This document shows, one piece after another, positions 27,903 to 36,629 of a stretch of DNA of 64,000 bases. Origin of the DNA: Halomonas alkalisoli (GTDB taxonomy: Bacteria; Pseudomonadota; Gammaproteobacteria; Pseudomonadales; Halomonadaceae); contig NZ_JAKCMI010000012.1 in assembly GCF_021412585.1 (NCBI RefSeq), positions 62,001 to 126,000 of the forward strand. The letters run 5' to 3'. Below the pieces are notes generated by a model. It was not told the DNA's origin, made no database searches, and saw only the letters and a list, made by a program, of their open reading frames with translations. A program made the position numbers and the translations under genes. The stretch's first letter is position 1; every line of letters starts with the position of its first letter.

Positions 27903-28603
27903 GGGCAGGCATCGAAACGACGGCCATGGACGTGCTGATGGTCAGGCTCTTCGACACCATCGAAGAGTCCAACATGGCGTGGATCATCGCCGCCGATCGG
28001 GCTCTGCGCGTGGCCTTCGGCAAGACGCTGATCGACCTGGTGCCGTCGTATACCACACTGATGGTTCACTATGATTGCCGTGTGCTGTCGCATGGCGAGG
28101 CCCATGGGCGAATTCGAGAGGCGCTGGAATACCTTCAGCCCGCGGACACCCAGGCAGGGCAGCGCCATGAGATAGCCGTGTGGTATCACGAGAGCGTCGG
28201 TCCCGAGCTGCAGCGAGTGGCGGATCGGGCGGGTATTTCCATCGACGCGCTGATTCGGCGCCACTGCGATCACGACTACTGCGTCTTTGCCCTGGGCTTC
28301 GCGCCCGGTTACGGATTCATGGGGCTGGTGGAGGAGGCGCTGGCCACGCCGCGCCTGGAGACGCCGCGGCGCAAGGTCGCCGCGGGCAGCGTCGGCATTG
28401 CGGGTCGTCAGACCGCCATCTACCCGCTGCCGTCGCCTGGTGGCTGGAATATCCTGGGGCGCACCGCGGTGCCGCTGTTCGAGCATGCCCGCCGCGGCGA
28501 CCCGCTGCTGAAGCCGGGAGACCGGGTGCGCTTCCAGGCCGTCTCCCGTGACGAGTTCGAGGCGCAGGGCGGCGATACCACGCCACTGGAGGAGCGCCCA
28601 TGA
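27899..28603 (+). CDS. pxpB: 5-oxoprolinase subunit PxpB (KipI-like)
   Basis: Second subunit of 5-oxoprolinase, related to the kinase inhibitor KipI. I chose the GTG at 27899: it overlaps the pxpA stop (GTGA) and has GGGGGAA 2-8 bases upstream, giving 234 residues. The ATG at 27926 has no ribosome site. Motifs: [31 protein letters not shown] and [11 protein letters not shown], the KipI/PxpB hallmarks. Confidence 0.93.
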   Translation: MRAGIETTAMDVLMVRLFDTIEESNMAWIIAADRALRVAFGKTLIDLVPSYTTLMVHYDCRVLSHGEAHGRIREALEYLQPADTQAGQRHEIAVWYHESVGPELQRVADRAGISIDALIRRHCDHDYCVFALGFAPGYGFMGLVEEALATPRLETPRRKVAAGSVGIAGRQTAIYPLPSPGGWNILGRTAVPLFEHARRGDPLLKPGDRVRFQAVSRDEFEAQGGDTTPLEERP

Positions 28604-29559
28604 ACGACGCCGGCACCCAGGGGATGCGTGTCATCCAGGCCGGCCCCCTGGCCATGATCGAGGATGGCGGGAGGGTCGGCGTGCGCCATCTCGGCGTGAC
28701 CCAGAGCGGTGCCGCCGACTGGGTCTCGCTCTATTGGGCCAATTGGCTGCTGGGCAACGCCCCTGACAGCGCCGCCCTGGAGATCGTGGTGGGGGGCGGC
28801 TTGACCCTCGAGGTCGAACGCGCCACGAGGCTGGCACTGGTAGGCGCCGATCTCGATGCGCGACTCGATGACACGCCACTCGTCCCCGGCAAGAGCTTCG
28901 CGGTGCGCGAAGGCCAGCGGCTGGTTTTCCGGCAGCCACGGGATGGGCTGCGCAGCTATCTGGCCTTTCCCGGTGGGCTGGAGGCGCCGGAGGTGCTGGG
29001 TAGCCGCAGTACCACGCCGCGGGAACGGCTCGGCGGCCTGCACGGCGATGGCCAGCCACTCAAGGTTGGGGACCGCCTTGCCTGGCGGGGAGAGCCGGTC
29101 GACCCGCGCAGCATTCCGGAAGGCCTGTTGCCCCCGATGCCGCAGCCGGGCTGTCGACTGGCACTGGTACCCGGCGCCCAGATCGGCGAATTCACCGGTT
29201 CAAGCCTCTATGCCGCTTTCAATGCCGATTGGCGGGTCGATGATCGCGCCGACCGCATGGGGGTTCGGCTGCGGGGGCCGCAGCTGATGTCTCTCCTGGG
29301 GAGCATGATTTCCGAGGGCATTCCACTAGGGGCGGTCCAGGTGCCGCCGGATGGGCAGCCGATCGTCCTGCTCAATGATCGTCAGACGATCGGTGGATAC
29401 CCCCGCCTGGGTGCCCTGACGCCGCTTGCCGCTGCCAGGCTGGCCCAGTGCCTGCCGGGACAGGAGGTCAGGCTGGTGGCCGTCTCACGGGAGCGGGCGG
29501 TCGCCGACTATCGGTGGGTAATGCGGAACTTCAGCGACGGCGGGCCTGCGTCACGCTGA
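28600..29559 (+). CDS. pxpC: 5-oxoprolinase subunit PxpC (KipA-like, biotin-dependent carboxylase-like fold)
   Basis: Third subunit of 5-oxoprolinase. The ATG overlaps the pxpB stop (ATGA) and follows GGAGGAGC. In 319 residues the family signatures are DGGRVGVRHLGVTQSGAAD near the N-terminus, SYLAFPGGLE, and a C-terminal QPIVLLNDRQTIGGYPRLG. With pxpA and pxpB this is a complete operon. No transporter of the usual pyroglutamate-linked type lies directly downstream. Confidence 0.94.
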   Translation: MNDAGTQGMRVIQAGPLAMIEDGGRVGVRHLGVTQSGAADWVSLYWANWLLGNAPDSAALEIVVGGGLTLEVERATRLALVGADLDARLDDTPLVPGKSFAVREGQRLVFRQPRDGLRSYLAFPGGLEAPEVLGSRSTTPRERLGGLHGDGQPLKVGDRLAWRGEPVDPRSIPEGLLPPMPQPGCRLALVPGAQIGEFTGSSLYAAFNADWRVDDRADRMGVRLRGPQLMSLLGSMISEGIPLGAVQVPPDGQPIVLLNDRQTIGGYPRLGALTPLAAARLAQCLPGQEVRLVAVSRERAVADYRWVMRNFSDGGPASR

Positions 29560-29585
29560 GCCTGGCGTTGCGGTTGTCGCCCCTC

Positions 29586-29801
29586 TCAAGCGCCGAGCCC
29601 GCTTTCCCGCAGCAGCTGATCCAGGCTCGTCTTGGTGACCGGTCGTTTGCTGGCGCCTTCCATATGCAGCTGGATTTCCAGGTCGTCCATGCCGGTGTCG
29701 AGGCAGCGCTCGATCAGCTCGGCCTTGCTCATGCCGGTCTGCTGGCAGAGTTTATCAAGACGGGATTCGGTTTCACGGGAAAATCGCAGTAGATGTGGCA
29801 T
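29586..29801 (-). CDS. Small ribbon-helix-helix DNA-binding protein, orphan antitoxin-like
   Basis: 71 residues. The N-terminal half fits a CopG/ParD-type ribbon-helix-helix: a strand (HLLRFSRE), helix A (TESRLDKLCQQTG) and helix B (SKAELIERCLDTG). The C-terminal tail is short and polar, as in antitoxins that bind a toxin with that end. No toxin-sized frame lies next to it; pxpC converges from one side and the GntR gene is 215 bases away on the other. GGAGAG precedes the ATG. A real gene is likely; function unknown. Confidence 0.65.
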   Translation of the reverse strand: MPHLLRFSRETESRLDKLCQQTGMSKAELIERCLDTGMDDLEIQLHMEGASKRPVTKTSLDQLLRESGLGA

Positions 29802-29866
29802 GGCATCGTCTCTCCATTGTCCCGTCCGTTCGGCATCGCGCTGCGACAGGCCTGTAGACCGGTATT

Positions 29867-29882
29867 CTCTTAAAGATAAGAG
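29867..29882. promoter_or_regulatory. Palindrome upstream of the ribbon-helix-helix gene
   Basis: CTCTTA-AAGA-TAAGAG, 65 bases upstream of the start of the small ribbon-helix-helix gene. A short symmetric AT-rich site of this kind could be its own operator; it could also be the remains of a terminator. Confidence 0.35.
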
Positions 29883-29986
29883 GCGCGTGCTGCCTTGTCA
29901 CCTCTTGGGCTCACCGCCTGATGATGCCTGTCTCCTGTGACCGCGCCATGACAGCGTTGCCGCGGTGGTTCAAAGAAGTGGAGCTT

Positions 29987-30018
29987 GAAGGAAGTGGCTC
30001 TCGAAGGAAGTGGCTCTC
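29987..30018. repeat. 16-bp tandem repeat at the 3' end of the GntR gene
   Basis: GAAGGAAGTGGCTCTC occurs twice in a row (29987-30002, 30003-30018), with a third, diverged unit (11 of 16 matches) just before (29971-29986). The last copy covers most of the GntR stop codon, so copy-number change would leave the protein intact. Confidence 0.8.
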
Positions 30019-30706
30019 AGGCCAGGCCGCGGCGCACCATGACCTCGGTAATGATCGGTACCGGAGTCATCAGGTGCTCGCGCATCATGTCGGCGGCACG
30101 CTCGGCCTTGCGCTCCAGGATCACATCGACCAGCGCCGTATGCTCCCGGCGCTTGCGTTCCAGGGCTTCTTCGGAAAAGACCGTCTCGCACAGCCAGAGA
30201 TGGCGATAGCGCTCCACCTGGTCGAACAGGCTCTCGCGGACCTGCAGCAGGTGAGGGGAGCGGCATCCGCTGGCAATGGCGGTATGAAAGGCCTGGTGGC
30301 GGGTATCCCAGATATCGAGGAGCTCATCGGGGGTATTGACCTCCATGACCTTTGACAGCGTATGGGCCTTGGCCAGTATCTCGGCCTCCCAGCTGTCGTC
30401 ACCGCGCTCGATGGCCAGTTTCAGGATCAGCCCCTCGAGCTGGGCACGGGCGTCGTAGAGATCGGCAAGCTCGGCCAGCGACATCGGCGCGACCCGGTAG
30501 CCACGCTGACTGATGGCCACCACCAGGCGCTCCGCCACCAGCTGGGACAAGGCCTCGCGCAGCGGGCCGATGCCCAGGTCGTAACGCTCCTTGAGGCGGC
30601 TCATCAGCAGCTTTTCGCCAGGCTGGAAGACGCCGCGGGTGATGTCGTGCTTCAGCCAGCTGTAGGCGCTGATGCCAAGGTTCTGTCGTGGGCTGCTGTC
30701 CATCAT
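30017..30706 (-). CDS. GntR-family (FCD) regulator, CsiR/GlaR-like
   Basis: 229 residues: an N-terminal winged helix (YSWLKHDITRGVFQPGEKL, then GPLREALSQLVAERLV) and an all-helical FCD ligand-binding domain ending LLTPIPII-like as HLMTPVPIITEVM. Nearly every segment resembles E. coli CsiR (GlaR), the repressor of the glutarate/gab genes, but those genes are not in the window. Adjacent genes are the 5-oxoprolinase operon and a lipid transporter. A TTGGTGCCAA-type site in its own promoter region suggests autoregulation. Confidence 0.88.
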   Translation of the reverse strand: MMDSSPRQNLGISAYSWLKHDITRGVFQPGEKLLMSRLKERYDLGIGPLREALSQLVAERLVVAISQRGYRVAPMSLAELADLYDARAQLEGLILKLAIERGDDSWEAEILAKAHTLSKVMEVNTPDELLDIWDTRHQAFHTAIASGCRSPHLLQVRESLFDQVERYRHLWLCETVFSEEALERKRREHTALVDVILERKAERAADMMREHLMTPVPIITEVMVRRGLA

Positions 30707-30739
30707 CGGTCATCCTTGCTTTTGCAGAGCATGATAACC

Positions 30740-30752
30740 AATTGGCACCAAG
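30740..30752. promoter_or_regulatory. Possible GntR operator
   Basis: On the plus strand AATTGGCACCAAG, containing the palindrome TTGG-CA-CCAA (30742-30751), 33 bases upstream of the GntR start. A possible -10 TATCAT on the minus strand lies just inside. The 9-mer ATTGGCACC is repeated at 27070-27078 in the pxpA promoter. Confidence 0.45.
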
Positions 30753-30827
30753 ACGGTAATGGCAGGACATTCAATCCAAGTGTCCTTTATTGAAGAAAGT
30801 ATCCTCCATTGCAGCAAGGCGTGGATA

Positions 30828-31475
30828 TTACTGGCTCTGCTGCTGTCGTGCCTGGCGCTCGGCGATCTGCTCCACCGTCCAGTCTACCAACTCCTGGGCC
30901 AGCCGGTCCGCCGCCAGGCCGAGAGCATCGACCACTGCGGCAATGTCCTCACTCTCTGCGGCCTGGCGCTGTGTGAAGCGCCGGCTGGACTGAAGCTGTC
31001 GTGAGCGGGAATCGATCAGGCGTGCATCCAGCCGAATGACGCCTTCAGGGCGGCCGTCACGGTATTCGCTCTGGAATGTACGCAGGTCGCTGGTGAGCTC
31101 CAGGTCGGCGGAGAGCGGCGTGTCGGCATGGATCAGCCGGGTGATTCGCCCATCCTCGTGGAAGGCATCGAGCAGGCGATTGCGTATCAGCACGGGTGTG
31201 GCATTCGCCCACCGAGCACCCTGGTAGACCTGAGGCTGGTTGGGGGTCGGCACCACGACGATACGTGATCCGTCCAGCAGGCCCCCGGCGCTGGGCGTGG
31301 CCAGGCGCAGGGTGGCATCCGCTGCTGGTGCCTGGGCCTGGTGGGCGCTCTCCAGGGGTTGGGTGGGCAGGTCGTAGAGCCTGACGGGATCGCTTCCCGG
31401 CATCAGGGTGCAGGCGGAGAGCAGCCCCAGGGCGCCGAACGATAGCAGCCTGATCAAAGATAGCCTTGTCCTCAC
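30828..31475 (-). CDS. ABC-type transport auxiliary lipoprotein (PqiC-like)
   Basis: 215 residues with a lipoprotein signal peptide and lipobox LLSAC (Cys22). It belongs to the ABC-transport auxiliary lipoprotein family found with MCE systems, thought to complete the path to the outer membrane. The GTG start overlaps the stop of the MCE gene (GTGA). It is the last gene of a four-gene operon. A hairpin 40-65 bases beyond its stop (AGGACA...TGTCCT) lacks a T-run on this strand. Confidence 0.85.
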   Translation of the reverse strand: MRTRLSLIRLLSFGALGLLSACTLMPGSDPVRLYDLPTQPLESAHQAQAPAADATLRLATPSAGGLLDGSRIVVVPTPNQPQVYQGARWANATPVLIRNRLLDAFHEDGRITRLIHADTPLSADLELTSDLRTFQSEYRDGRPEGVIRLDARLIDSRSRQLQSSRRFTQRQAAESEDIAAVVDALGLAADRLAQELVDWTVEQIAERQARQQQSQ

Positions 31476-32413
31476 GGGGTAAACTCCTCGACGCCATCAC
31501 GTCCCAGCAGGAAGTCGGCTGGGCTCTCCTCCAGGCGACGGATGACCCGGTTGAGGGTGCTGAGCGTGTTGCGCAGCTCGACCGTCGCGGGACCCAGCCC
31601 CTCGATGCCCCGAATGCCGCTTTCCAGGGCGCCCTGGTTGGCACCAAGCAGCGCCTCTATCTGCTCGGCGGTCCGGGCCAGGCTAGCGGTGGTCTGGCGG
31701 GCGCCATCCATGATCTCCTCGCCCTGGCCGCCGAGCATGCCACCGGCCCGTTCGATGAACATTCGTAGCTCCTCGAGGGCCTCGACGCCTTCTGCGGAAA
31801 GCGCCTCCATGCGTGCCACCAGTCGACTGGGGCCGTCGCCGACGCGTGCCAGGCTGGCGGTGGTTCGCTCCAGGTTGGCCAGGATGTTCTGAACGCTATC
31901 GGTGTTCTCCTCCGACAGCAGCGCTTCGAGTCGATCAAGCACTCGGTTGACGTTGCCGAGAATCTCCTCGCCATCACCGAGCAGGGCACTCAGTGGCGAA
32001 GGATCGGCGACGATGCGGGGCGGGGCTTCGCCGGCAGCGGCGATCAGGAGCGGGCTCTCCGGTGTGCCGCCATGGAGCTGAATCGACATGCTGCCGGTGA
32101 TATTGGCCAGCGCCAGCCGGGCACGGGTATCGTGTCGAATGGGCACACGGCTTTCCACGCGAATGCGTGCCAGCACGTTGCGGGGATCTTCCGGGTCGAG
32201 GCGCAGGTCGGTGACCTCGCCAACCCGTACCCCGCTGTACTCAACGGCGTTGCCTTCCGACAGGCCGCTGACGCTACGATCGAAGAAGACCTCATAGTGA
32301 AGATATTCCCGGTCGCTGGTGGTTTGTGACATCCACAGGACGAACAGCAGGCCACCGGCCAGGGCCAGCACGGTGAACAGGCCGATCACGACGTGGTGTG
32401 CTCGCGTTTCCAT
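31472..32413 (-). CDS. MCE-domain lipid-binding protein (MlaD-like)
   Basis: One N-terminal membrane anchor (VVIGLFTVLALAGGLLFVLWM), then an MCE domain (about 38-118, with YSGVRVGEVTDLRLD and ITGSMSIQLHGG), then a long helical tail of about 170 residues. MCE proteins form hexameric rings that carry lipids across the periplasm. The ATG at 32413 stands 7 bases after GGAGG; a GTG directly before it is possible. The long tail is unlike E. coli MlaD (183 residues) and nearer to the PA3213-type proteins of Pseudomonas. Confidence 0.9.
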   Translation of the reverse strand: METRAHHVVIGLFTVLALAGGLLFVLWMSQTTSDREYLHYEVFFDRSVSGLSEGNAVEYSGVRVGEVTDLRLDPEDPRNVLARIRVESRVPIRHDTRARLALANITGSMSIQLHGGTPESPLLIAAAGEAPPRIVADPSPLSALLGDGEEILGNVNRVLDRLEALLSEENTDSVQNILANLERTTASLARVGDGPSRLVARMEALSAEGVEALEELRMFIERAGGMLGGQGEEIMDGARQTTASLARTAEQIEALLGANQGALESGIRGIEGLGPATVELRNTLSTLNRVIRRLEESPADFLLGRDGVEEFTP

Positions 32414-33204
32414 CACTGATCCTCCAACCGCTGTGCGGCCTGGCTGGCCGCTCGGCCCCTGGGGCCATGAAAGTAGTCGCGTATCCAGTCGTCGTCGGTG
32501 GCCTCCACTGTCGCCAGATCATCGGCGACGAGCACCCGCTTCCTGGCGATCACCGCAACCCGGTCGCAGGCGGTATACAGCGTATCGAGATCGTGGGTGA
32601 CCAGGAACACGCTGAAGCCCAGGGCATCGCGAAGGGTCATCAGCAACTGGTCGAAGGCCGCTGCTCCGATAGGGTCGAGGCCGGCAGTGGGTTCATCGAG
32701 GAACAGCACTTCCGGGTCCAGCGCCAGGGCCCGCGCCAGGGCCGCCCGCTTCGTCATGCCGCCGGAGAGGGCGTCAGGAGCCAGCAAAGCCGCCTCCGGC
32801 GGCAGCCCCGCCAGTGCCAGCTTGACCCGGGCGAGATGCTCGGCATCGGCGCGAGACAGGCCCGCATGTTCGATCAGGGGCAGGGCCACGTTCTCCTGCA
32901 GGTTGAGGGAGGTGAACAGGGCGCCACGCTGGAACATCACGCCGAAGCGGCGCTCCAGCCGGGACCGCTGGTCGGCGGGCAGGCGTCGCAGGTCCTGGCC
33001 GAAGACCCGGATGCTGCCACCGTCGGGGTGCTTCAGGCCAACGATACTGCGAAGCAGCACCGACTTGCCGGTCCCCGAACCGCCGACGACACCGAGGATT
33101 TCACCGCGCCGGATGTCGAGGTCGAGATCTTCGTGGACCACGTGAGGGCCGAATCGATTGACCAGGCCGCGTACTTCGATGACCGCCTCTTCGGATCTGC
33201 TCAC
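32413..33204 (-). CDS. MCE-system ABC ATPase (MlaF-like)
   Basis: 263 residues with Walker A GGSGTGKS, signature LSGGMTKR, Walker B VLFLDEPTAGLDP and switch THDLD. The GGMTKR form of the signature is typical of MlaF/Mkl ATPases that serve MCE systems. GTG start overlapping the permease stop. It drives lipid movement through the permease encoded just upstream. Confidence 0.93.
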   Translation of the reverse strand: MSRSEEAVIEVRGLVNRFGPHVVHEDLDLDIRRGEILGVVGGSGTGKSVLLRSIVGLKHPDGGSIRVFGQDLRRLPADQRSRLERRFGVMFQRGALFTSLNLQENVALPLIEHAGLSRADAEHLARVKLALAGLPPEAALLAPDALSGGMTKRAALARALALDPEVLFLDEPTAGLDPIGAAAFDQLLMTLRDALGFSVFLVTHDLDTLYTACDRVAVIARKRVLVADDLATVEATDDDWIRDYFHGPRGRAASQAAQRLEDQ

Positions 33205-34337
33205 CAGCCCATCTCCATGAAGAACATGGCCGCCAGGGCGTCGATCAGGATCACCATGAAGATAGACTGTACCACGCTCGAGGTGGTGTGCTCGCCGACC
33301 GACTGGGCGCTGCCGCTGGCCTTGAAACCCTCCAGGCAGCCGATGACCGCAATCAGGAAGGCGAAGATGGGGGCCTTGCCGAGCCCCACCAGGAAGTGCC
33401 GCAGGGGGGTGTCGCGCTGCAGGATGTCGAGGAACTGGGTCAGCGAGATGTCCAGCGCCAGGACACAGACCATCGCCCCTCCCGCGATGCCGCTGAGCAT
33501 GCCGATGAAGGTGAGTATCGGCAGGCTGATCATCATTGCCAGGACCCGGGGCAAGACCAGCAGCTCCATGGGGCTGAGTCCCTGGGCGCGCAGGGCATCG
33601 ATCTCCTCGTTGGCCTTCATCGAACCGATCTGGGCGGTGAAGGCGCTGGCCGTTCGGCCGGCCAGCATGATGGCGGCAAGCAGTACGCCGAATTCGCGCA
33701 GGAAGGCGTAGGCCACCAGGTTGACGGTAAAGATGGTGGCACCGAAGTCGCGCAGTACCGTGGCGCCGAGGAAGGCCACGACGGCACCGACCAGAAAGGT
33801 GAGCAGGGCGACGATGGGGATGGCGTTGAGCCCGGTCTGCTGGATATGGGCGACCAGGGCGGTGACACGCCAGCGCCAGGGCTTCAGCAGCACCGACGCC
33901 AGGCTGCCCAGGGTCAGGCCGATGAAGCCGAGCAGCTGGAGCTGCTGCCGCCCCAAATTTTCCATGATTCGGCCGATCTCCCCCAGGGCAGCGACGGCAG
34001 GAGACCGAGTAGGAGTGGGGATAGGGTCGGAATGTTGCATGGCGCCGGCGACAGCCAGCAGCAGTGCATGGCGTTCGGCCGGCTGTTCGGGTGCCCAGTT
34101 CGCTACCTCGAGCATCCGCTCCGGCCCGATGATCTCGACCAGCAGTACTGCACCGGAGGTATCCAGTTCGCCCAGTCCCTTCAGGTCCAGATCCTGCGTA
34201 TTCGCGGCATGGCCAGGGCGCTGCTGTTCAATCGTCTTGCGGAGCCGTTGATGGTGCGGCAACGTCCAGTCACCGGTGGCGCGAAGCCCGCCGGCCTGCC
34301 GTTCTAGCTTGCCGGGGGATAAAGCGGTCTGTGGCAT
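33201..34337 (-). CDS. MCE-system permease with N-terminal STAS domain (MlaE-like)
   Basis: 378 residues from the ATG at 34337. Residues about 15-100 form a STAS-like domain (DLKGLGELDTSGAVLLVE), then a MlaE permease with five or so membrane segments, including RTASAFTAQIGSMKANEEIDA and VLPRVLAMM. The fusion joins the roles that MlaB and MlaE play as separate proteins in E. coli. A TTG 36 bases upstream is an unlikely start. It is first of the four-gene operon. Confidence 0.92.
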   Translation of the reverse strand: MPQTALSPGKLERQAGGLRATGDWTLPHHQRLRKTIEQQRPGHAANTQDLDLKGLGELDTSGAVLLVEIIGPERMLEVANWAPEQPAERHALLLAVAGAMQHSDPIPTPTRSPAVAALGEIGRIMENLGRQQLQLLGFIGLTLGSLASVLLKPWRWRVTALVAHIQQTGLNAIPIVALLTFLVGAVVAFLGATVLRDFGATIFTVNLVAYAFLREFGVLLAAIMLAGRTASAFTAQIGSMKANEEIDALRAQGLSPMELLVLPRVLAMMISLPILTFIGMLSGIAGGAMVCVLALDISLTQFLDILQRDTPLRHFLVGLGKAPIFAFLIAVIGCLEGFKASGSAQSVGEHTTSSVVQSIFMVILIDALAAMFFMEMGW

Positions 34338-34490
34338 CGCGTATCGCCTGTCTTTCCCTGAAGGTGGCTGCAATGGCGCTGAGATATCACTATACCCTTA
34401 TGCAGCGGGGGGTGACAGCGCGCGCCAGGCCACTGCTCCTAGATGCCACGGATGCCGGAGACGGGCGAGACAGCGTAACGGCGATTGACG

Positions 34491-35300
34491 TCAGCCGCCG
34501 TGCTGCAGCTCGCCGAGAATCTGCGTCGCCAGGCTCTTCAGTCGTGGCCCCAGGTTCTCGACCAGGACCTGATGGCTGAGGCGATGCGAGGCGCCACCGC
34601 AGTTGACCGCCATGACTTCGGCGCCGTCCTCGAGGATCAGCGGTGTGGCCACGGCGCTGATCTGCGACTGCCAGTCACCTTCCGAGAGGCAGAAACCGTA
34701 GCGCTCGTAATCCTCCTGGCTACGCTTGATGCCGGCCTCCAGTGCCGGCCATTCGCTGCCATGTGCCTCGGCGAGTTCGGTCATCACGGCGTCGCGGCGG
34801 GCAGCGGGCAGGCCGCATAGCCAGGCACGACCGATCGCCGTCGTCGCCATGGGCAGTCGCGAACCCACATCGAGGCGCATGATCAGGGGGCCGCTGCCGT
34901 GGCAGCTTTCGATGTACATCATCGAGGTCTTGTCGGCGGCCCCCAGGCTGACATTGCAGTCGGTGGCTTCGGCCAGCTGCTGCATGAAGGGGCGGGCGAT
35001 CTCGCGAATGCCCTGGTTGGCCAGGAAACGGTATCCCAGGGCGAGGATGCCAGGCCCGAGCCGGTACTTCTCCAGCCGGGTGTTGTGCTTCAGGTAGCCG
35101 AGCTGCGTCAGCGTATAGGTCAGGCGCGAGACCGTGGGGCGCGGAATGCCGGTGCGGCTGGAGAGTTCGGCATTGCCCAGGTACTCCTCGCCGGCGCCGA
35201 AGGCACGCAGCAGTTCGAGGCCGCGAGCCAGGGCGGTGACGAAGTTGCGGTCCTTGGCCGGAGCGGCCTGGTCATCATCCAGAGGGGCTGGCTTGTTCAT
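34491..35300 (-). CDS. IclR-family regulator of the acyl-CoA cluster
   Basis: 269 residues from the ATG at 35300 (AGGGAA upstream). The N-terminal winged helix (NAELSSRTGIPRPTVSRLTYTL, about 42-63) is followed by an IclR effector domain (ATTAIGRAWL; YGFCLSEGDWQSQISAVATPL). It resembles PcaR/PobR-type regulators of aromatic and dicarboxylic acid pathways. It lies 98 bases after a thiolase gene on the same strand. Four matching IclR-type palindromes near three promoters of this cluster suggest it controls all of them. Confidence 0.9.
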   Translation of the reverse strand: MNKPAPLDDDQAAPAKDRNFVTALARGLELLRAFGAGEEYLGNAELSSRTGIPRPTVSRLTYTLTQLGYLKHNTRLEKYRLGPGILALGYRFLANQGIREIARPFMQQLAEATDCNVSLGAADKTSMMYIESCHGSGPLIMRLDVGSRLPMATTAIGRAWLCGLPAARRDAVMTELAEAHGSEWPALEAGIKRSQEDYERYGFCLSEGDWQSQISAVATPLILEDGAEVMAVNCGGASHRLSHQVLVENLGPRLKSLATQILGELQHGG

Positions 35301-35398
35301 GGGAGTTCCCTGTGGCGAGATGGTTGCGCGGAGTATCGCATATTGCCCCGGGAACGGTCCGTCGACGACGACAGGCCCGGGGCGTTGCCATGGCGGCC

Positions 35399-36607
35399 TC
35401 AGGCATCGAGGCGCTCGATAAGGGTCGCGATGCCCTGGCCGACGCCGATGCACATGGTGACGAGCGCATACCGCCCCCGTGTGGCCTCCAGTTGGCGCAG
35501 CGCGGTCAGCGCCAGGCGGGCGCCGGAGGCGCCGAGAGGGTGGCCGATGGCGATGGCGCCGCCGTTGGCATTCAGGCGGCTGTCGTCGGGGTCGAGGCCG
35601 AGCTGCTTGACGCAGCCCAGCACCTGAACGGCGAACGCCTCGTTGATCTCTATCACGTCCACCTGTTCGAGGGTCAGTCCGGCCCGTTCCAGTGCCTTGC
35701 GGCTCGCCGGTACCGGACCGAGCCCCATGACCCGGGGCGGTACCCCGGCCAGGGCGCTGGCGACGATCCGCGCCCGCGGGGCGACTCCCGCGCGCTCGCC
35801 GGCGGCCCGGCTGCCGACAATCAGCGCGGCGGCGCCGTCGTTGAGCCCGGAGGCGTTGCCGGCGGTGACCACGCCGCCGTCGAACAGCGGACCCAGCCTG
35901 CTCAGCTTGTCGGCGTCGGTACCCGGGCGCGGGTGCTCGTCCCTGTCGACCACTAGCGGGGGCTGCTTGCGGCCCTGAGGCACCTCGACGGCGAGCAGCT
36001 CGTCATCGTAGAAGCCGCGGGCGAGCGCCTCTGCGTAGCGTGCCTGGGAGCGGGCGGCGAAGGCGTCGCTCGCGTCACGGCCGATGTCGAGGTCGCGGGC
36101 CACGTTGTCGGCGGTCTCGGGCATGCTATGGCTGCCGAACTCGCGGGCGATCCAGGGATTGGGGAAGCGCGAACCGATTACTGTGTCGTACAGCGGCTGG
36201 TTGCGGGCGAAGGCCGACTCGGCCTTGCCAAGCACATAGGGCGCGCGGGACATCGACTCCACGCCACCGGCCAGGAAGAGCTCGCCTTCGCCGAGGCGAG
36301 TGGCCCGCGCTGCGTCGACCATGGCCGCCAGGCCGCTACCGCACAAGCGGTTGACCGTCTGGGCCGCCACCTCGACGGGCAGGCCGGCCAGCAGGCCCGC
36401 ATGGCGCGCCACGTTGCGGGAATCCTCGCCCGCCTGGTTGGTGCAGCCTGCCAGCACCTCCTCATAGGACGCCGGGGTGAAGTCGTTGCGTGCCACCAGG
36501 GCCTTGAGAACGTGCCCCAGCAGGTCGTCGGGTCGCATGCCGGCGAGTCCGCCACCGTGGCGGCCGAAGGGGGTCCGCAGCCCGTCGTAGATATAGGCGT
36601 CTTGCAT
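35399..36607 (-). CDS. Acetyl-CoA acyltransferase, 3-oxoadipyl-CoA thiolase type
   Basis: Thiolase that cleaves a 3-oxoacyl-CoA to acetyl-CoA and a shortened acyl-CoA. The 402 residues have nucleophile Cys89 (NRLCGSG), His356 (GHPLGASG) and Cys386 (MCIGVGQG). The length, IYDGLRTPFGRHGG near the start, and MGLGPVPASRKALERAG resemble PcaF/PaaJ/DcaF, which use dicarboxylic 3-oxoadipyl-CoA. It lies 22 bases after the hydroxyacyl-CoA dehydrogenase gene, in one operon. Substrate inferred. Confidence 0.92.
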   Translation of the reverse strand: MQDAYIYDGLRTPFGRHGGGLAGMRPDDLLGHVLKALVARNDFTPASYEEVLAGCTNQAGEDSRNVARHAGLLAGLPVEVAAQTVNRLCGSGLAAMVDAARATRLGEGELFLAGGVESMSRAPYVLGKAESAFARNQPLYDTVIGSRFPNPWIAREFGSHSMPETADNVARDLDIGRDASDAFAARSQARYAEALARGFYDDELLAVEVPQGRKQPPLVVDRDEHPRPGTDADKLSRLGPLFDGGVVTAGNASGLNDGAAALIVGSRAAGERAGVAPRARIVASALAGVPPRVMGLGPVPASRKALERAGLTLEQVDVIEINEAFAVQVLGCVKQLGLDPDDSRLNANGGAIAIGHPLGASGARLALTALRQLEATRGRYALVTMCIGVGQGIATLIERLDA

Positions 36608-36629
36608 GGAAATCGTCTCCGATTGGTGC

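Noticed and set aside
35301..35398. IclR operator upstream of the iclR gene itself
   Set aside because: I looked for the TTyyGC-N3-GCGrAA pattern here; only loosely similar strings (GTTGCGCGGAG) are present, with the wrong spacing.
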